A stretch of 64,000 bases of DNA from Pseudokordiimonas caeni (GCF_026719705.1 NZ_JAPPRR010000002.1:869091-933090); one strand, 5' to 3'; positions 8,021-17,494 are shown, numbered from the stretch's first letter. Made by a program: numbers and translations. The notes: generated by a model from the letters alone, not told the origin.

Positions 8021-9409
8021 TTACTTGGTCAGTGTCGTCAGCACCCTGTACATCTGGTCAATCGCGACCGGGATGGTGGCGACCGGCACCCGCTCGTTCA
8101 GGCCGTGCGAGAAGCCGTCGCTGTTCTTCATATAGATGGCTTCGACGCCATATGTCGGCATGCCGGCAGCGCGGTAATGCATGCCATCGGTGGCGCCCGG
8201 CGACATGGCCGGGATGATCGGCAGGCCGGGGAAATTGGCATGCACGGCATCGGTGACCGCCGTCATGATATCGTCGCGGAGCGGCGAGGCGGGGCTTTCG
8301 GTACTCTCACCCCGTTGGGTGAAGACGACGCGATCGTCATTCACGGCCTTTTGCAGGCGTTCCTGCGTCAGCGCCACGCCTTCACCGGGGAAGATGCGGC
8401 AGTTGACGGTCGCGGTTGCCGATTGCGGCAGGGCGTTTTCAGCGTGGCCGCCGGTCAGCATCGTGGCGACGCAGGTGGTGCCGGTGACACCAACATAGCT
8501 CGCCTGCTTGCGGAGCGTGGCAACGGCCTTCTTGTCCGACGGGTCTTTCGCAAAGGCTGTCATGGCCGCGCCCAGCTCACCGCCGGTGAGCGGGCCCTGG
8601 GCCTTGAAGAAGCCGAGGGTGATGTCGTTTGTGTTGACCGGGAAGCTGTAATTCTCGATCGCGGTCAGGGCTTTGGCGAGCCGGTAGATGGCGTTCGACC
8701 CCGTGGGGCGGGAGCTGTGGCCGCCCGGATCGGTGACGGTCAGATGGAAGGTCGCGTAGGTTTTTTCGGCCGCCTGGAGGCTGTAGCTCAGCACCTTGCC
8801 GTCCTCGCCGATGGTGCCGCCGCCGGCGTCGGCATTCAGCACAAATTCGGCGTCTGTCAGGTCGCGGTGATCGTTGGCGATGGCCTTGGTGGTGACCATC
8901 GAGGATTCCTCGTCCCCCGAGAAGGCGATAACGAGATCGCGGTTCGGCACATAGCCCTCGGCCTTCAGGCGCAGGAAGGTGGTGACAAGCAAGGTGACAC
9001 CAAACTTGTTATCCACGATGCCACGGCCGAAGAGATAGCCGTTCTCCTCCACCATCGTGAAGGGATCGCGTTCCCAATCCTCGCGCTTGGCCTCAACCAC
9101 ATCCATATGGGCGGCGAGCAGGATCGGCTTCTTGGCCGCCGAGCCATCGCCCCGATAGCGCACCACAAGGGCCGCCGTTTCGCCGTGTGGCAGGATATGG
9201 ATATCTTCGGCCGCAAAGCCGCCTGCCTTCAGTTGATCGGCGAGGTAAGCGGCATAGGCCGGCACCTGGCCATGGCCTTCTGCGGTGTGGAAGGTGATCG
9301 ATTTTCCAAGGATTTCCTTGAAACGTTCGTTCCAGTCCGTGTCGGCCGCGAAAGCCGAGGTGGAGAGAAGAGCAGCGACCGAGGCCGCCTTCAGAAGACG
9401 TGAAATCAT
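8021..9409 (-). CDS. M20 family metallopeptidase, exported (paralogue 1)
   Basis: 462 aa with a Sec signal peptide (1-21, ending SAFA-A), so probably periplasmic. M20 zinc ligands and catalytic residues are present: H101 and D103 in LLAAHMDVVEA, D133 in GRGIVDNKFG, the GDEES pair E167-E168, a later Asp in NADAGGGT, and a C-terminal His in HGLNERVPV. The family removes N-terminal residues or splits dipeptides with two zinc ions. It is about the same length as, and closely similar to, the M20 gene 9 bp upstream, so the pair looks like a tandem duplication that has diverged. Last gene before a strong terminator. Exact peptide specificity is unknown. Confidence 0.9.
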   Translation of the reverse strand: MISRLLKAASVAALLSTSAFAADTDWNERFKEILGKSITFHTAEGHGQVPAYAAYLADQLKAGGFAAEDIHILPHGETAALVVRYRGDGSAAKKPILLAAHMDVVEAKREDWERDPFTMVEENGYLFGRGIVDNKFGVTLLVTTFLRLKAEGYVPNRDLVIAFSGDEESSMVTTKAIANDHRDLTDAEFVLNADAGGGTIGEDGKVLSYSLQAAEKTYATFHLTVTDPGGHSSRPTGSNAIYRLAKALTAIENYSFPVNTNDITLGFFKAQGPLTGGELGAAMTAFAKDPSDKKAVATLRKQASYVGVTGTTCVATMLTGGHAENALPQSATATVNCRIFPGEGVALTQERLQKAVNDDRVVFTQRGESTESPASPLRDDIMTAVTDAVHANFPGLPIIPAMSPGATDGMHYRAAGMPTYGVEAIYMKNSDGFSHGLNERVPVATIPVAIDQMYRVLTTLTK

Positions 9410-9418
9410 GAAACTATC

Positions 9419-10816
9419 CTATTTCTGGCTGCCGAGATTGGTCATCAGGTGATGCCAGTGATCGAGCGCGAGCGGGATGGTGGCCACCGGCAGCCGTTCA
9501 TTGAGGCCATGGGCGAACATGTCGGACATCTTCATATAGATGCCACTGATGCCGTAGGTCGGCCAGCCGGAAGCGCGGTAATGCTTGCCGTCGGTGCCGC
9601 CCGATTCCATCTGCGGCAGGATCGTGAGGCCGGGGTAGGCTGCATGCACCGACGCCGTCACCGCATCCACCACATCATCACGCAGCGGCGAGGCGGGCGA
9701 GGCAGTGCCATCCCCCAGAAGCTTCCATTCGATGGCGTCGTTGCCGACAACCCCTTTGAGGGTCGCAAGCGTTTCCTCGGCCTTGGTGCCGGGGAAGATG
9801 CGGCAGTTGATGGTGGCGGTCGCCGCTTGCGGCAGTGCGTTTTCGGCGTGGCCGCCCTTCAGCATCGTGGCAATGCAGGTGGTGCCGGTGGTGCCCACAT
9901 ATTCAGGGCTCGCACGCAGTATGCCGAGGGCCTTTTTGTCCTTCGGATTTTTCGCAAAGGCCGTCATGGCTGCCCCGGTCTCGCCGCCGACGATGGGGCC
10001 GAGCGTGGCAAAGTAACGCGTGGTGATCTCGTTCACTTCGGCCGGAAACTCAAAGGCCTCGATTTTCTTCAAAGCGGTCGCGAGATCGTAGATTGCATTA
10101 TCCTTGCGGGGACGCGAGCTGTGGCCGCCGGGGTTGGTGACCGTCATCTCGAACGAGGCATAGGTCTTTTCAGCGGCCTGGATCGCATAGGCGACCGGTG
10201 TGCCATCGGGTGCGAGCGCGGCGCCGCCTGCGTCAGAATTGAGGATATATTCGATATCGATCTTGTCGTGATAATCGTAGGAAAGCGCCTTTGTGGTTTC
10301 CATCCCGCTTTCCTCGTCACCCGTGAAGACGAGCACGAGATCGCGGGTCGGCACGAAGCCTTCGGCCTTCAGTTTCAGGAAGGTGGCGACAAGGGTGGAA
10401 ACGCCGAATTTGCAATCCAGCACACCGCGGCCAAACAGGTAGCCGTCTTCCTCGACCATCGTGAAGGGCTCGCGTTCCCAGTCTTTCGGGTCGGCTTCCA
10501 CCACATCCATATGGGCGGCGAAGCCGATGCCTTTTTTGCCGGAAGATCCGTCACCCTTATAGCGCACGATCATCCCGGCGGTTTCGCCCATGGGGATGAT
10601 GGCGATGTCTTCATCTGTGAAGCCGCCCTTTTTCAGTTCACCGGCCAGATAGGCGGCAAGCTTCGGCACATTGCCAAGGCCTTTCGAGGTTTCGAAGGAA
10701 ACGGCGGTGCCAAGGATTTCTCTGGTTTTGGCGATGTCGGCATCGCTGGCCGCGTGTGCGCTGCCCCCGATAAGGAGGGCAGCAACGGCGGCAGTGTGCA
10801 TAAGGCTTTTATACAT
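9419..10816 (-). CDS. M20 family metallopeptidase, exported (paralogue 2)
   Basis: 465 aa with a signal peptide (1 to about 22, AAVAALLIGGSAHAA). Metal-site residues: H102 and D104 in FAAHMDVVEA, D134 in GRGVLDCKFG, E168-E169 in TGDEESG, D195 in NSDAGGA and a C-terminal HGLNERLPV. The dimerisation-domain signature NPGGHSSRP is also present and shared with the neighbour as DPGGHSSRP. It starts 3 bp after the S9 peptidase and ends 9 bp before its paralogue, so the three exported peptidases form one transcription unit for peptide breakdown outside the cytoplasm. Confidence 0.9.
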   Translation of the reverse strand: MYKSLMHTAAVAALLIGGSAHAASDADIAKTREILGTAVSFETSKGLGNVPKLAAYLAGELKKGGFTDEDIAIIPMGETAGMIVRYKGDGSSGKKGIGFAAHMDVVEADPKDWEREPFTMVEEDGYLFGRGVLDCKFGVSTLVATFLKLKAEGFVPTRDLVLVFTGDEESGMETTKALSYDYHDKIDIEYILNSDAGGAALAPDGTPVAYAIQAAEKTYASFEMTVTNPGGHSSRPRKDNAIYDLATALKKIEAFEFPAEVNEITTRYFATLGPIVGGETGAAMTAFAKNPKDKKALGILRASPEYVGTTGTTCIATMLKGGHAENALPQAATATINCRIFPGTKAEETLATLKGVVGNDAIEWKLLGDGTASPASPLRDDVVDAVTASVHAAYPGLTILPQMESGGTDGKHYRASGWPTYGISGIYMKMSDMFAHGLNERLPVATIPLALDHWHHLMTNLGSQK

Positions 10817-10819
10817 GGA

Positions 10820-12949
10820 TCAATCCTTCAGCTTCTGCAGGGCATAGACGGTTTGCAGGGCTTCGCGGCGCGCCAGTTGCGGCAGGTTCGCGGAACCGGC
10901 ATGGCCGCCTTCCATATTTTCATAATAAAGGACCGGATAGCCGAGGCTTTCGAGTTTCGCGGTCATCTTGCGGGCATGGCCCGGATGGACGCGGTCGTCC
11001 TTCGTTGAGGTATAGACGAACATTTCGGGGTAGGGCTTGCCGGCCTCGATATGTTGGTAGGGGGAATATTTGGAAATATAGTCCCACTCTTCCGGGATAT
11101 CGGGATTGCCATATTCGCCCATCCACGAAGCACCGGCCAGAAGCTTGTTGTAGCGCTTCATGTCAATCAGCGGCACACCGCAGATGATGGCGCCAAAGAG
11201 GTCAGGCCGCTGGGTCAGCATCGCCCCCATCAGGAGCCCGCCGTTGGAGCGGCCCTGAATGCCGAAGTGCGGGGTGGAGGTGAGGCCCGAGGCGATCATG
11301 TCTTCCGAAATGGCGATGAAATCATCATAGGCGCGCTGGCGGTTTTCCTTCAGCGCGGCCTGGTGCCACGCCGGGCCATATTCGCCGCCGCCCCGTATGT
11401 TGGCGAAGGCAAAGGCGCCGCCGTTCTTGACCCAGAGTTTCGACACGCCGGAGAGATATTGCGGGGTGATCGAAACCTCGAACCCGCCATAACCGAACAT
11501 CAGGGTCGGCGTGGTGCCGTCCATCGGCGCATCTTTCGGGCGGATCAGGAAATAGGGTACCTTGGTGCCGTCTTTCGAGGTGGCGAAATGCTGCTCGGCG
11601 ACCAGATTTTCGGCATCGAAGCGAGCCGGCAGGCTTTGCACTGTTGCCACCGTATCACCGCCAGCGGCATCGAGTGCATAAAGCGTGGTCGGCATCAGGA
11701 AGCTTTCAACCGTGAAGAGCGTCGCATCGGTGTCCTCGTCGCTCGTCAGGCTGGTGATGGCGGCATTATCCGGCAGGTCAACGCTCGTGAGCGTGAAGCC
11801 GTCGCCTTCCAGCCGCGCTACCTTCAGCCGTGCTTTTACATCCTCGATCGCGGAGACAAGGATGCGGTCGCGGCCGAGGGCGATGCTGTTGATCGATTCC
11901 TTTTCGGAAGGCGAGAAGATGGTGGTGAGGCTGTTGCCGGCGGTGCCGCCAAGGGCGTCCGATACTTTCAGCGCGACCAGATCGCCGGCCTTGGCCGACG
12001 CGCCTTCGGGTGACCAGTCGGCACGCAGGGTGAGGATCACCCAGTCGCCCACATAGCCCTGCAGCCCGATGGTTCGGGGCAGTTTCAGTTCCTGCGGCTT
12101 GCCATCGACGAGCAACCAATGCGCTTCGGTGAAGAAGTCGGGGGCCGAGACGATACCGATATGCTCGCCGTCCAAACGATGGGACGAATAGGCCTGTGAC
12201 GATACATCGTCGACGCTGCCTTCGAACACCAGTTCAGCACTATCGAGCGGGGTGCCGCGCTTCCAGCGGCGCACCTGACGCGGATAGCCGGATGTCGTGA
12301 GCGTGCCTTCGCCGAAATCGACGGAAACGAGCAATGTGTCTGCGTCTTCCCAAGTTACGCCGCCCTTGCTTTCAGGGGTGGCGAAGCCGCCATCTACAAA
12401 TGACTTGGCCTTCAGGTCGAACTCGCGGCGCACAGTCGCGTCGCTGCCGCCGCGCGACAGGTTGAGGATGCAGCGGTCGCCAAAGCAGTCCTTGCCCTTC
12501 CAGACCCAGTTTTCATGCTCCGCTTCCGCAAGCGCATCGAGATCGAGAAGGGTTTCCCATGCCGGGCTGCCGATTTTGTAGCTGGCCCAATCGGCCACGC
12601 GCCACAGGCCGCGGACATTCTTGTCGTCCTGCCACAGCTCATAGACCTTGCCGTGCGAAAGGCTCGCGGGGGTGATTTTGTCGGGCGATTCGTAATCGGC
12701 CTTCAGTTCATCGACGAAGGCCTGATAGCGCGGATCGGCGTCCAGCACCTTGGCCGAGGCAGCGTTCTTTTCGGTGACCCATTCAAGGGCCTTTTCGCCT
12801 TCCACTTCCTCGAGCCACAGATAGGGATCGGCGGCTTCGGTCATGGCGGCAGTCTCCGGCGTTTCGGAAGTCTTGGTGTCGGCGGCCGGTTCACAGGCGG
12901 CGACGAGGCATGCGGCGGCGGTGGCGGCCAGCAGGCGTGCGATGGTCAT
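10820..12949 (-). CDS. prolyl oligopeptidase family (S9) lipoprotein
   Basis: 709 aa, typical length for prolyl oligopeptidases. The N-terminus is a lipoprotein signal with lipobox LVAAC (C19), placing it on a membrane facing the periplasm or outside. A beta-propeller domain covers roughly residues 100-460 and the hydrolase domain follows. Catalytic residues are S568 in GRSNGG, the Asp of DDRV (651-652) and H683 in EGGHAG. The family cleaves short peptides after proline. It heads, or follows gloB in, a unit with two M20 peptidases; the gap to gloB is only 33 bp. Confidence 0.92.
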   Translation of the reverse strand: MTIARLLAATAAACLVAACEPAADTKTSETPETAAMTEAADPYLWLEEVEGEKALEWVTEKNAASAKVLDADPRYQAFVDELKADYESPDKITPASLSHGKVYELWQDDKNVRGLWRVADWASYKIGSPAWETLLDLDALAEAEHENWVWKGKDCFGDRCILNLSRGGSDATVRREFDLKAKSFVDGGFATPESKGGVTWEDADTLLVSVDFGEGTLTTSGYPRQVRRWKRGTPLDSAELVFEGSVDDVSSQAYSSHRLDGEHIGIVSAPDFFTEAHWLLVDGKPQELKLPRTIGLQGYVGDWVILTLRADWSPEGASAKAGDLVALKVSDALGGTAGNSLTTIFSPSEKESINSIALGRDRILVSAIEDVKARLKVARLEGDGFTLTSVDLPDNAAITSLTSDEDTDATLFTVESFLMPTTLYALDAAGGDTVATVQSLPARFDAENLVAEQHFATSKDGTKVPYFLIRPKDAPMDGTTPTLMFGYGGFEVSITPQYLSGVSKLWVKNGGAFAFANIRGGGEYGPAWHQAALKENRQRAYDDFIAISEDMIASGLTSTPHFGIQGRSNGGLLMGAMLTQRPDLFGAIICGVPLIDMKRYNKLLAGASWMGEYGNPDIPEEWDYISKYSPYQHIEAGKPYPEMFVYTSTKDDRVHPGHARKMTAKLESLGYPVLYYENMEGGHAGSANLPQLARREALQTVYALQKLKD

Positions 12950-12982
12950 TGGTGTCCCCCCAATATTTTTATGGTCGTGCGG

Positions 12983-13747
12983 TCAGAAGTGATCCTTGCG
13001 CGTCCTGACTTCCGCGAAGATGCGGGGCAGCGGCGCGCCGATCATGCCGACTGTATCCTGCAATTCTTCGCTTGAGGCACGCAAGAAGGGATTGGTCGCT
13101 TTCTCTATACCAATCGTTGAGGGCACGGTGGGCTTGTTGGCAGCCCGGAGCGCCTTCACCTCGTCCATGCGGCGGACAAGGGCCTTATTGTGCGGCTCGA
13201 TGGTCAGGGCGAAGCGGCCATTGGCTTCGGTATATTCATGGGCGCAAAAAACGCGGGTTTCATCGGGCAAAGTTATAAACTTCGACAGGGAAGACCACAT
13301 CTGGTCGGCTGTGCCCTCAAAAAGCCGGCCACAGCCCATCGAAAACAGGGTGTCGCCGCAGAAAAGGGCATCGTTATCGGCAAAATGATAGGCGATGTGG
13401 CCGGAAGTATGGCCCGGAACGTCAAAAACGCGGGCTTCGTGGTCACCTAGGGCCACGATGTCACCGTCCCCTACCGCGATATCGAGCCCCGGGATACGGT
13501 CGCGTTCCGCCGCGGGGCCGATGATGCGGGCCTCATGCGCCACCTTCAGGGCAAGATTGGCGCCGGTATGGTCAGCGTGGTGATGGGTGTTGAAGATATG
13601 GGTCAAGGCCCAGCCCCGCTCCGTGAGGGCTGCCTCCACGGGTTCAGCAACCGCCGGATCGACCACCGCCGTCTCGCCGCTCACTGCGTCGTGCAAAATA
13701 TAGACATAATTGTCCCTTAGGACGGGAATCTGGACGATCTCAAGCAC
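12983..13747 (-). CDS. gloB: hydroxyacylglutathione hydrolase (glyoxalase II)
   Basis: 254 aa from a GTG at 13745-13747, chosen because AAGGAG lies 7 bp upstream; an upstream GTG at 13774 is possible but has a poorer ribosome site. It hydrolyses S-lactoylglutathione in methylglyoxal detoxification. The metallo-beta-lactamase zinc motif THHHADHTG, the later DVPGHTSGHIAYH, GDTLFSMGCGRLFEG and HEYTEAN are all intact and typical of glyoxalase II rather than generic hydrolases. The C-terminal substrate-binding helices end in a PLPRIFAEVR segment. It lies 33 bp ahead of the S9 peptidase on the same strand and may share its transcript. Confidence 0.93.
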   Translation of the reverse strand: MLEIVQIPVLRDNYVYILHDAVSGETAVVDPAVAEPVEAALTERGWALTHIFNTHHHADHTGANLALKVAHEARIIGPAAERDRIPGLDIAVGDGDIVALGDHEARVFDVPGHTSGHIAYHFADNDALFCGDTLFSMGCGRLFEGTADQMWSSLSKFITLPDETRVFCAHEYTEANGRFALTIEPHNKALVRRMDEVKALRAANKPTVPSTIGIEKATNPFLRASSEELQDTVGMIGAPLPRIFAEVRTRKDHF

Positions 13748-13937
13748 ACCGAACTCCTTCGCAGAGCCTCCCACAGGGCTCGCATGCTACGGGCAAAAAG
13801 CCCCCCGGTGCAACGGGATAAACCCGATGTGATGGCGCGCCCGCCCAAGGGGCCAACCTTGACCCGAAAAGGGGAAACGGATAGCGTGCACCGAACGTTC
13901 CGGCCGGTTGCCGGGCCCTCAAGCGGATGCCATTTTG

Positions 13938-14906
13938 ATGACAGCGCCTGCCTTCCTTTCCAAGCCCCGTATTGCCGTGATGGCCCCGTGCCTCAATGAA
14001 GAGGCCGCCATCGGCAAGGTGGTTGCCGATTTCCGGCGCGAACTGCCGGATGCCACCATCTATGTGTTCGACAATCGTTCGGACGATCGCACCCGCGAGG
14101 TGGCGGCCGAGGCCGGGGCCGTGGTGCACAAGGTTTACAAGCGCGGCAAGGGCAATGTGGTGCGGCGCATGTTCCGCGAGGTGGATGCCGATATCTATAT
14201 CATGATCGACGGCGACGCGACTTATGACGCCCCGTCGGTTCACAAGCTCCTTGAAGTTTTTGAAAGCGAACGGGCCGACATGGTGTGCGGTGCGCGCGTC
14301 AGCGAGGAGGAAGCGGCCTACCGCTTCGGCCACCGCTTCGGCAACCGCATGCTCACTGGCCTTGTCGCCTCGGTGTTCGGGGCTGACCTGCGCGACATGC
14401 TGACCGGCTACCGGGTCATGTCGCGGCCCTTTGTGAAATCCTTCCCCGCCCTGTCGCAGGGTTTCGAGATCGAAACCGAACTGACGATCCATGCGATGGA
14501 GCTGGACCTGAAAGTGATCGAGGTAGACACACCCTATGTGGAGCGCCCGGCAGGATCGGAATCGAAGCTGCATACGATCCGCGATGGTATCCGCATCCTT
14601 CGCACCATCCAGTGGCTGGTAAGGGCTGAACGACCCCTGCAGTTTTTCTCGACCCTTGCAGCGATTTTTGCGGCGGCGTCTGTCATCGTTGGCATTCCGG
14701 TGCTGCTGGAATTTCTGGAAACGGGCCTCGTGCCGCGCCTGCCCACGGCGATTGCCAGCATGGGTCTGATGATGACGGGGCTTCTCAGCCTTTTCACCGG
14801 CCTTATCCTCGCGATGGTGGCCATGGCGCGAAAGGAAATGCGATCGCTCGCTTATCTTGGTGTGCCGCGCTTTGGCGAGGCGACCGCCACAGGCCGGGAC
14901 GCATGA
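13938..14906 (+). CDS. glycosyltransferase family 2, DPM1-like with C-terminal membrane helices
   Basis: 322 aa from ATG 13938; a TTG at 13908 in frame is less likely. The GT2 fold shows APCLNEEAAIGKVV (16-29), FDNRSDDRT (44-52) and the metal-binding DGDATYD (91-97), as in dolichyl/polyprenyl-phosphate sugar transferases. Two hydrophobic helices occupy about residues 230-255 and 270-300. Such enzymes load a sugar onto a polyprenyl phosphate at the inner membrane. The next gene, encoding a GtrA protein, overlaps by 4 bp, so this gene probably supplies the lipid-linked sugar that GtrA flips and a membrane transferase then uses. Confidence 0.9.
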   Translation: MTAPAFLSKPRIAVMAPCLNEEAAIGKVVADFRRELPDATIYVFDNRSDDRTREVAAEAGAVVHKVYKRGKGNVVRRMFREVDADIYIMIDGDATYDAPSVHKLLEVFESERADMVCGARVSEEEAAYRFGHRFGNRMLTGLVASVFGADLRDMLTGYRVMSRPFVKSFPALSQGFEIETELTIHAMELDLKVIEVDTPYVERPAGSESKLHTIRDGIRILRTIQWLVRAERPLQFFSTLAAIFAAASVIVGIPVLLEFLETGLVPRLPTAIASMGLMMTGLLSLFTGLILAMVAMARKEMRSLAYLGVPRFGEATATGRDA

Positions 14907-15298
14907 CAGCGGGCGGACGCGCCGTCCTTGGCGAGCTTTTCCGCTTCTCCATCGTGGGCGGTATCGGTTTTGTGGTGGATGCCGGGGTGCTTTATGCCCT
15001 GCTGCCCTTTTGCGGCTTCTATCTCGCGCGGGTCGGATCGATCCTTATGGCGGCAACCGTGACCTGGTGGCTCAACCGCCGCTTCACCTTCGAGGCGCGC
15101 CGCAGCATGGCGGCCCATCACCAGTGGGGCCGCTTCATTGCCGTCACCGGGATCGGCGGGCTGATCAATTTCAGCGTCTATTCGCTGCTTGTCGCCACGT
15201 TGCCGGTTGTCGCGAGCTTTCCGATCATCGGGGTGGTGGCAGGTACGCTCACTGCCCTTGGCTGGAATTTTACCATGAGCCGCCGTCATGTTTTTTAA
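14903..15298 (+). CDS. GtrA family membrane protein (putative lipid-linked sugar flippase)
   Basis: 131 aa with four transmembrane segments (FSIVGGIGFVVDAGVLYALL, a second near AATVTWWLNRRFTF, then VTGIGGLINFSVYSLL and a last one near GVVAGTLTALGWNF). The FRFSIVGG.GF opening, WWLNRRFTF and WNFTMSRRHVF ending are the GtrA signatures. GtrA proteins are thought to translocate undecaprenyl-linked sugars for O-antigen or cell-wall glycosylation. It overlaps the GT2 gene by 4 bp and the next membrane protein by 11 bp, so the three are translationally coupled. Confidence 0.92.
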   Translation: MTAGGRAVLGELFRFSIVGGIGFVVDAGVLYALLPFCGFYLARVGSILMAATVTWWLNRRFTFEARRSMAAHHQWGRFIAVTGIGGLINFSVYSLLVATLPVVASFPIIGVVAGTLTALGWNFTMSRRHVF

Positions 15299-16694
15299 GG
15301 CAAACTCCACCTTCCTCGCCGCTTTCCTGACGGCGGTGATCGCTTTCCTCCTGTTCCTCGGGGTCAATGGCGGGCTTATCTTCTTTTTCGACAGCTGGGG
15401 CTATTTCGGCGGCGCCGAGGTACTGTTCAAGCATCTGCGCGGGGTGGACCTGACGGGCGGTCTCTCCTTCCTCGGGCGGTCGATCTATTACGGCCTCCTG
15501 ATGCAATGGGAGCTACGCCATGCGCCGTTCGCCCCCGTGCAGATTCTGAGTACGGCCTATATGCTGGCGCTGACGGCGGATCTTGTGCTGGGTCGTGGGC
15601 GGCCTTGGGTAGCCGCAGCCATCACTGCGGTTGTCGCACTTCTCACGCCGCTGCCCTTCTTCGTGATCAACGCGATGCCGGATGTCTATGCCGGGCTCGC
15701 GGTTCTCGGTGTCGCGCTGGTCCTTGTGTACGGCGAGCGGATGAGCGGGATGCAGCGGGCGGGTGCTGTCGCGGTCATGATCCTTGCCGTTCTCTTTCAC
15801 CAGACGCACCTCATCCTCGTTGGCGGATTTGTGGCCATCGCGCTGCTGGGGTTTGCGACCCTCGCCCTCTCCCGGAGGATCAGGAGCCTGAAGCCCTTCA
15901 CGGTGCGGCTGGTGCCGCTTGTGATCGTTGTGCTTGCCGGGATCGGCGGGGACGTGGCGTTCCGCGTGGGGATGGAGGGCATCCAGGGTGAGGAACCGAT
16001 GCGCCGCCCCTTCATCCTTGGCCGCATGATTGCCGACGGGCCGGGCTACCGGTACTTGAAGGCGCATTGCCCCGAGGAAGGCTGGGTGATGTGCGATCAC
16101 ATGCAGAACCTGCCGATCAATATCGACTGGTTCCTGTGGTCCGCGCATCCCGACCGGCGGGTCTATACCGCCATGACACGGGCCGAGCGCCGCCAGCTGG
16201 AGCGCGAGGAGTTTACCCTCGTCGGCCGTATCATTGCGGCCGAGCCCGGTGCGGTGCTGGCGTCGGCCGGCGACAACTGGCAGCGCCAGCTGGATATGTT
16301 CACGGTGGAAGATTTCTATTACGGGCAGATGGTGCCGGGGATCGAGAAGAATTTCGGTCCGCTCGCCGGCGACATCCGCGCCCAGCGGATCGTGACGTCG
16401 AAGCCGCTGCTGGCTGACCTCTCCCGCTTGCAATTGTGGATCGTTTACGCGGCGTTCGCGGGTCTCATCTGCCTGTCAGTCCGCCCGCACGATGGCGGCG
16501 GGGAGGATGACAGGTTGTTCCGGCTGTTCGCGGGGCTTCTGGTCTGTGGGCTGCTCATGAACGGCGCCGTGTGCGGCATGCTGTCGGAACCACACCACCG
16601 CTATCAGGCGCGGGTTATCTGGCTGCTGCCTTATGCTGCGATGCTCTATGGGGCGCTCTGGTGGCGCTGGCGGGGGTTGAGGCCTAGCGCCTGA
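15288..16694 (+). CDS. polytopic membrane protein, candidate membrane glycosyltransferase of the GT2-GtrA cassette
   Basis: 468 aa. About ten hydrophobic helices are visible: seven or so before residue 230 (for example AAFLTAVIAFLLFLGVNGGL, WVAAAITAVVALLTPLPFFV), a long hydrophilic section at about 235-385, and two or three near the end. This layout resembles integral-membrane (GT-C-like) glycosyltransferases, which often accompany GT2 and GtrA partners, but no catalytic motif can be assigned with confidence. A FDSWGYF segment early in the chain could correspond to the acidic motif in the first extracytoplasmic loop of GT-C enzymes. Its 3' end overlaps the convergent gene by 11 bp. Function inferred from context only. 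Confidence 0.7.
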   Translation: MFFKANSTFLAAFLTAVIAFLLFLGVNGGLIFFFDSWGYFGGAEVLFKHLRGVDLTGGLSFLGRSIYYGLLMQWELRHAPFAPVQILSTAYMLALTADLVLGRGRPWVAAAITAVVALLTPLPFFVINAMPDVYAGLAVLGVALVLVYGERMSGMQRAGAVAVMILAVLFHQTHLILVGGFVAIALLGFATLALSRRIRSLKPFTVRLVPLVIVVLAGIGGDVAFRVGMEGIQGEEPMRRPFILGRMIADGPGYRYLKAHCPEEGWVMCDHMQNLPINIDWFLWSAHPDRRVYTAMTRAERRQLEREEFTLVGRIIAAEPGAVLASAGDNWQRQLDMFTVEDFYYGQMVPGIEKNFGPLAGDIRAQRIVTSKPLLADLSRLQLWIVYAAFAGLICLSVRPHDGGGEDDRLFRLFAGLLVCGLLMNGAVCGMLSEPHHRYQARVIWLLPYAAMLYGALWWRWRGLRPSA

Positions 16695-17466
16695 ACCAGG
16701 CACCGACCTGCAGGGTGACGGTTGTGCCGTCGCGGTTTTCACCCTTCGGCGCCAGGTGCCAGTCCCAGCGGGCGATTTCCTCCGCGGGCCAGTCGGCGAT
16801 CAGATCATTGGGCACGGTTTCGTGGGGCCTTGGGCCTAGTGCATCGGTTTCTTCCCGCATCACATCCGTAATCAGCAGCACCGGGCAATCGGCGGCCTTT
16901 AGGGCATCAAGATGCGCGGCGACGAGGGCGCGCCGGGTGGCCTTGTCCTCGTCGCTTTCGGGCGGGCTGTCGATGAAGGGCAGGGCAAGCTGCGACAGGA
17001 GATTGACGCTGACAATCATCCCCGCGCCTGCCACCGGCACGGGGGCCAGGGCGGGCGCCTCGACCGCCGCCCCGTCCTTCGCCTGCGCGTAAGGCCGGAT
17101 CAGGCCTGTCACGTCATGCAGCTCAAAGCCGAGATTATCGTAAGCCCTGAGCCTCTTCCGCATCGCAGGCAGGCGCACGGCATCGATGAGGAGGGCACCT
17201 GCGGGGTGGGCATCCAGCGCGCCGAGCGGCAGATCGAGCCCGAGCCCGGCGCCAAGGACGACGATGGGTTCAGCCGGATCGGCAAACCCGAGGTGATCCC
17301 TGATGATGTCCCGCGTGCGGGTCAGGTGCGGCGCCCATGCCTCGGCCTGCCGGCGGTGCCGCGCCTGAATGCCGATGGCTTCATCGACAAGCCCCAAGGC
17401 CCGCGCGCCGGGCACGGCAGAGGCGAAGAGGCGGGCAAGATAATCCGTGATCATGGGCGCGATCAT
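16684..17466 (-). CDS. conserved hypothetical protein with a Rossmann-like glycine motif
   Basis: 260 aa, no signal peptide. The middle contains IVVLGAGLGLDLPLGAL followed by ALLIDAVRLPAMRKRL, resembling the SAM- or nucleotide-binding first strand and loop of a Rossmann fold, then an acidic residue at the end of the next strand. A later VPVAGAGMIVSVNLLSQLALPF and PVLLITDVMREE give two more hydrophobic strands. This suggests a methyltransferase-like protein, but the rest of the sequence matches nothing I recognise. It starts 29 bp downstream of hisI on the same strand. An alternative start at the second Met (17454) is equally possible. Confidence 0.6.
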   Translation of the reverse strand: MIAPMITDYLARLFASAVPGARALGLVDEAIGIQARHRRQAEAWAPHLTRTRDIIRDHLGFADPAEPIVVLGAGLGLDLPLGALDAHPAGALLIDAVRLPAMRKRLRAYDNLGFELHDVTGLIRPYAQAKDGAAVEAPALAPVPVAGAGMIVSVNLLSQLALPFIDSPPESDEDKATRRALVAAHLDALKAADCPVLLITDVMREETDALGPRPHETVPNDLIADWPAEEIARWDWHLAPKGENRDGTTVTLQVGAWFRR

Positions 17467-17494
17467 ATCCGGCGCCCGAGGGGTGCGGAAGCGG

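Noticed and set aside
9419-10816. The two M20 genes as one duplicated assembly artefact
   Set aside because: The proteins differ at many positions along their whole length, so this is a true, old duplication.
13740-14573. Minus-strand open frame of 277 codons
   Set aside because: Antisense of the GT2 glycosyltransferase.
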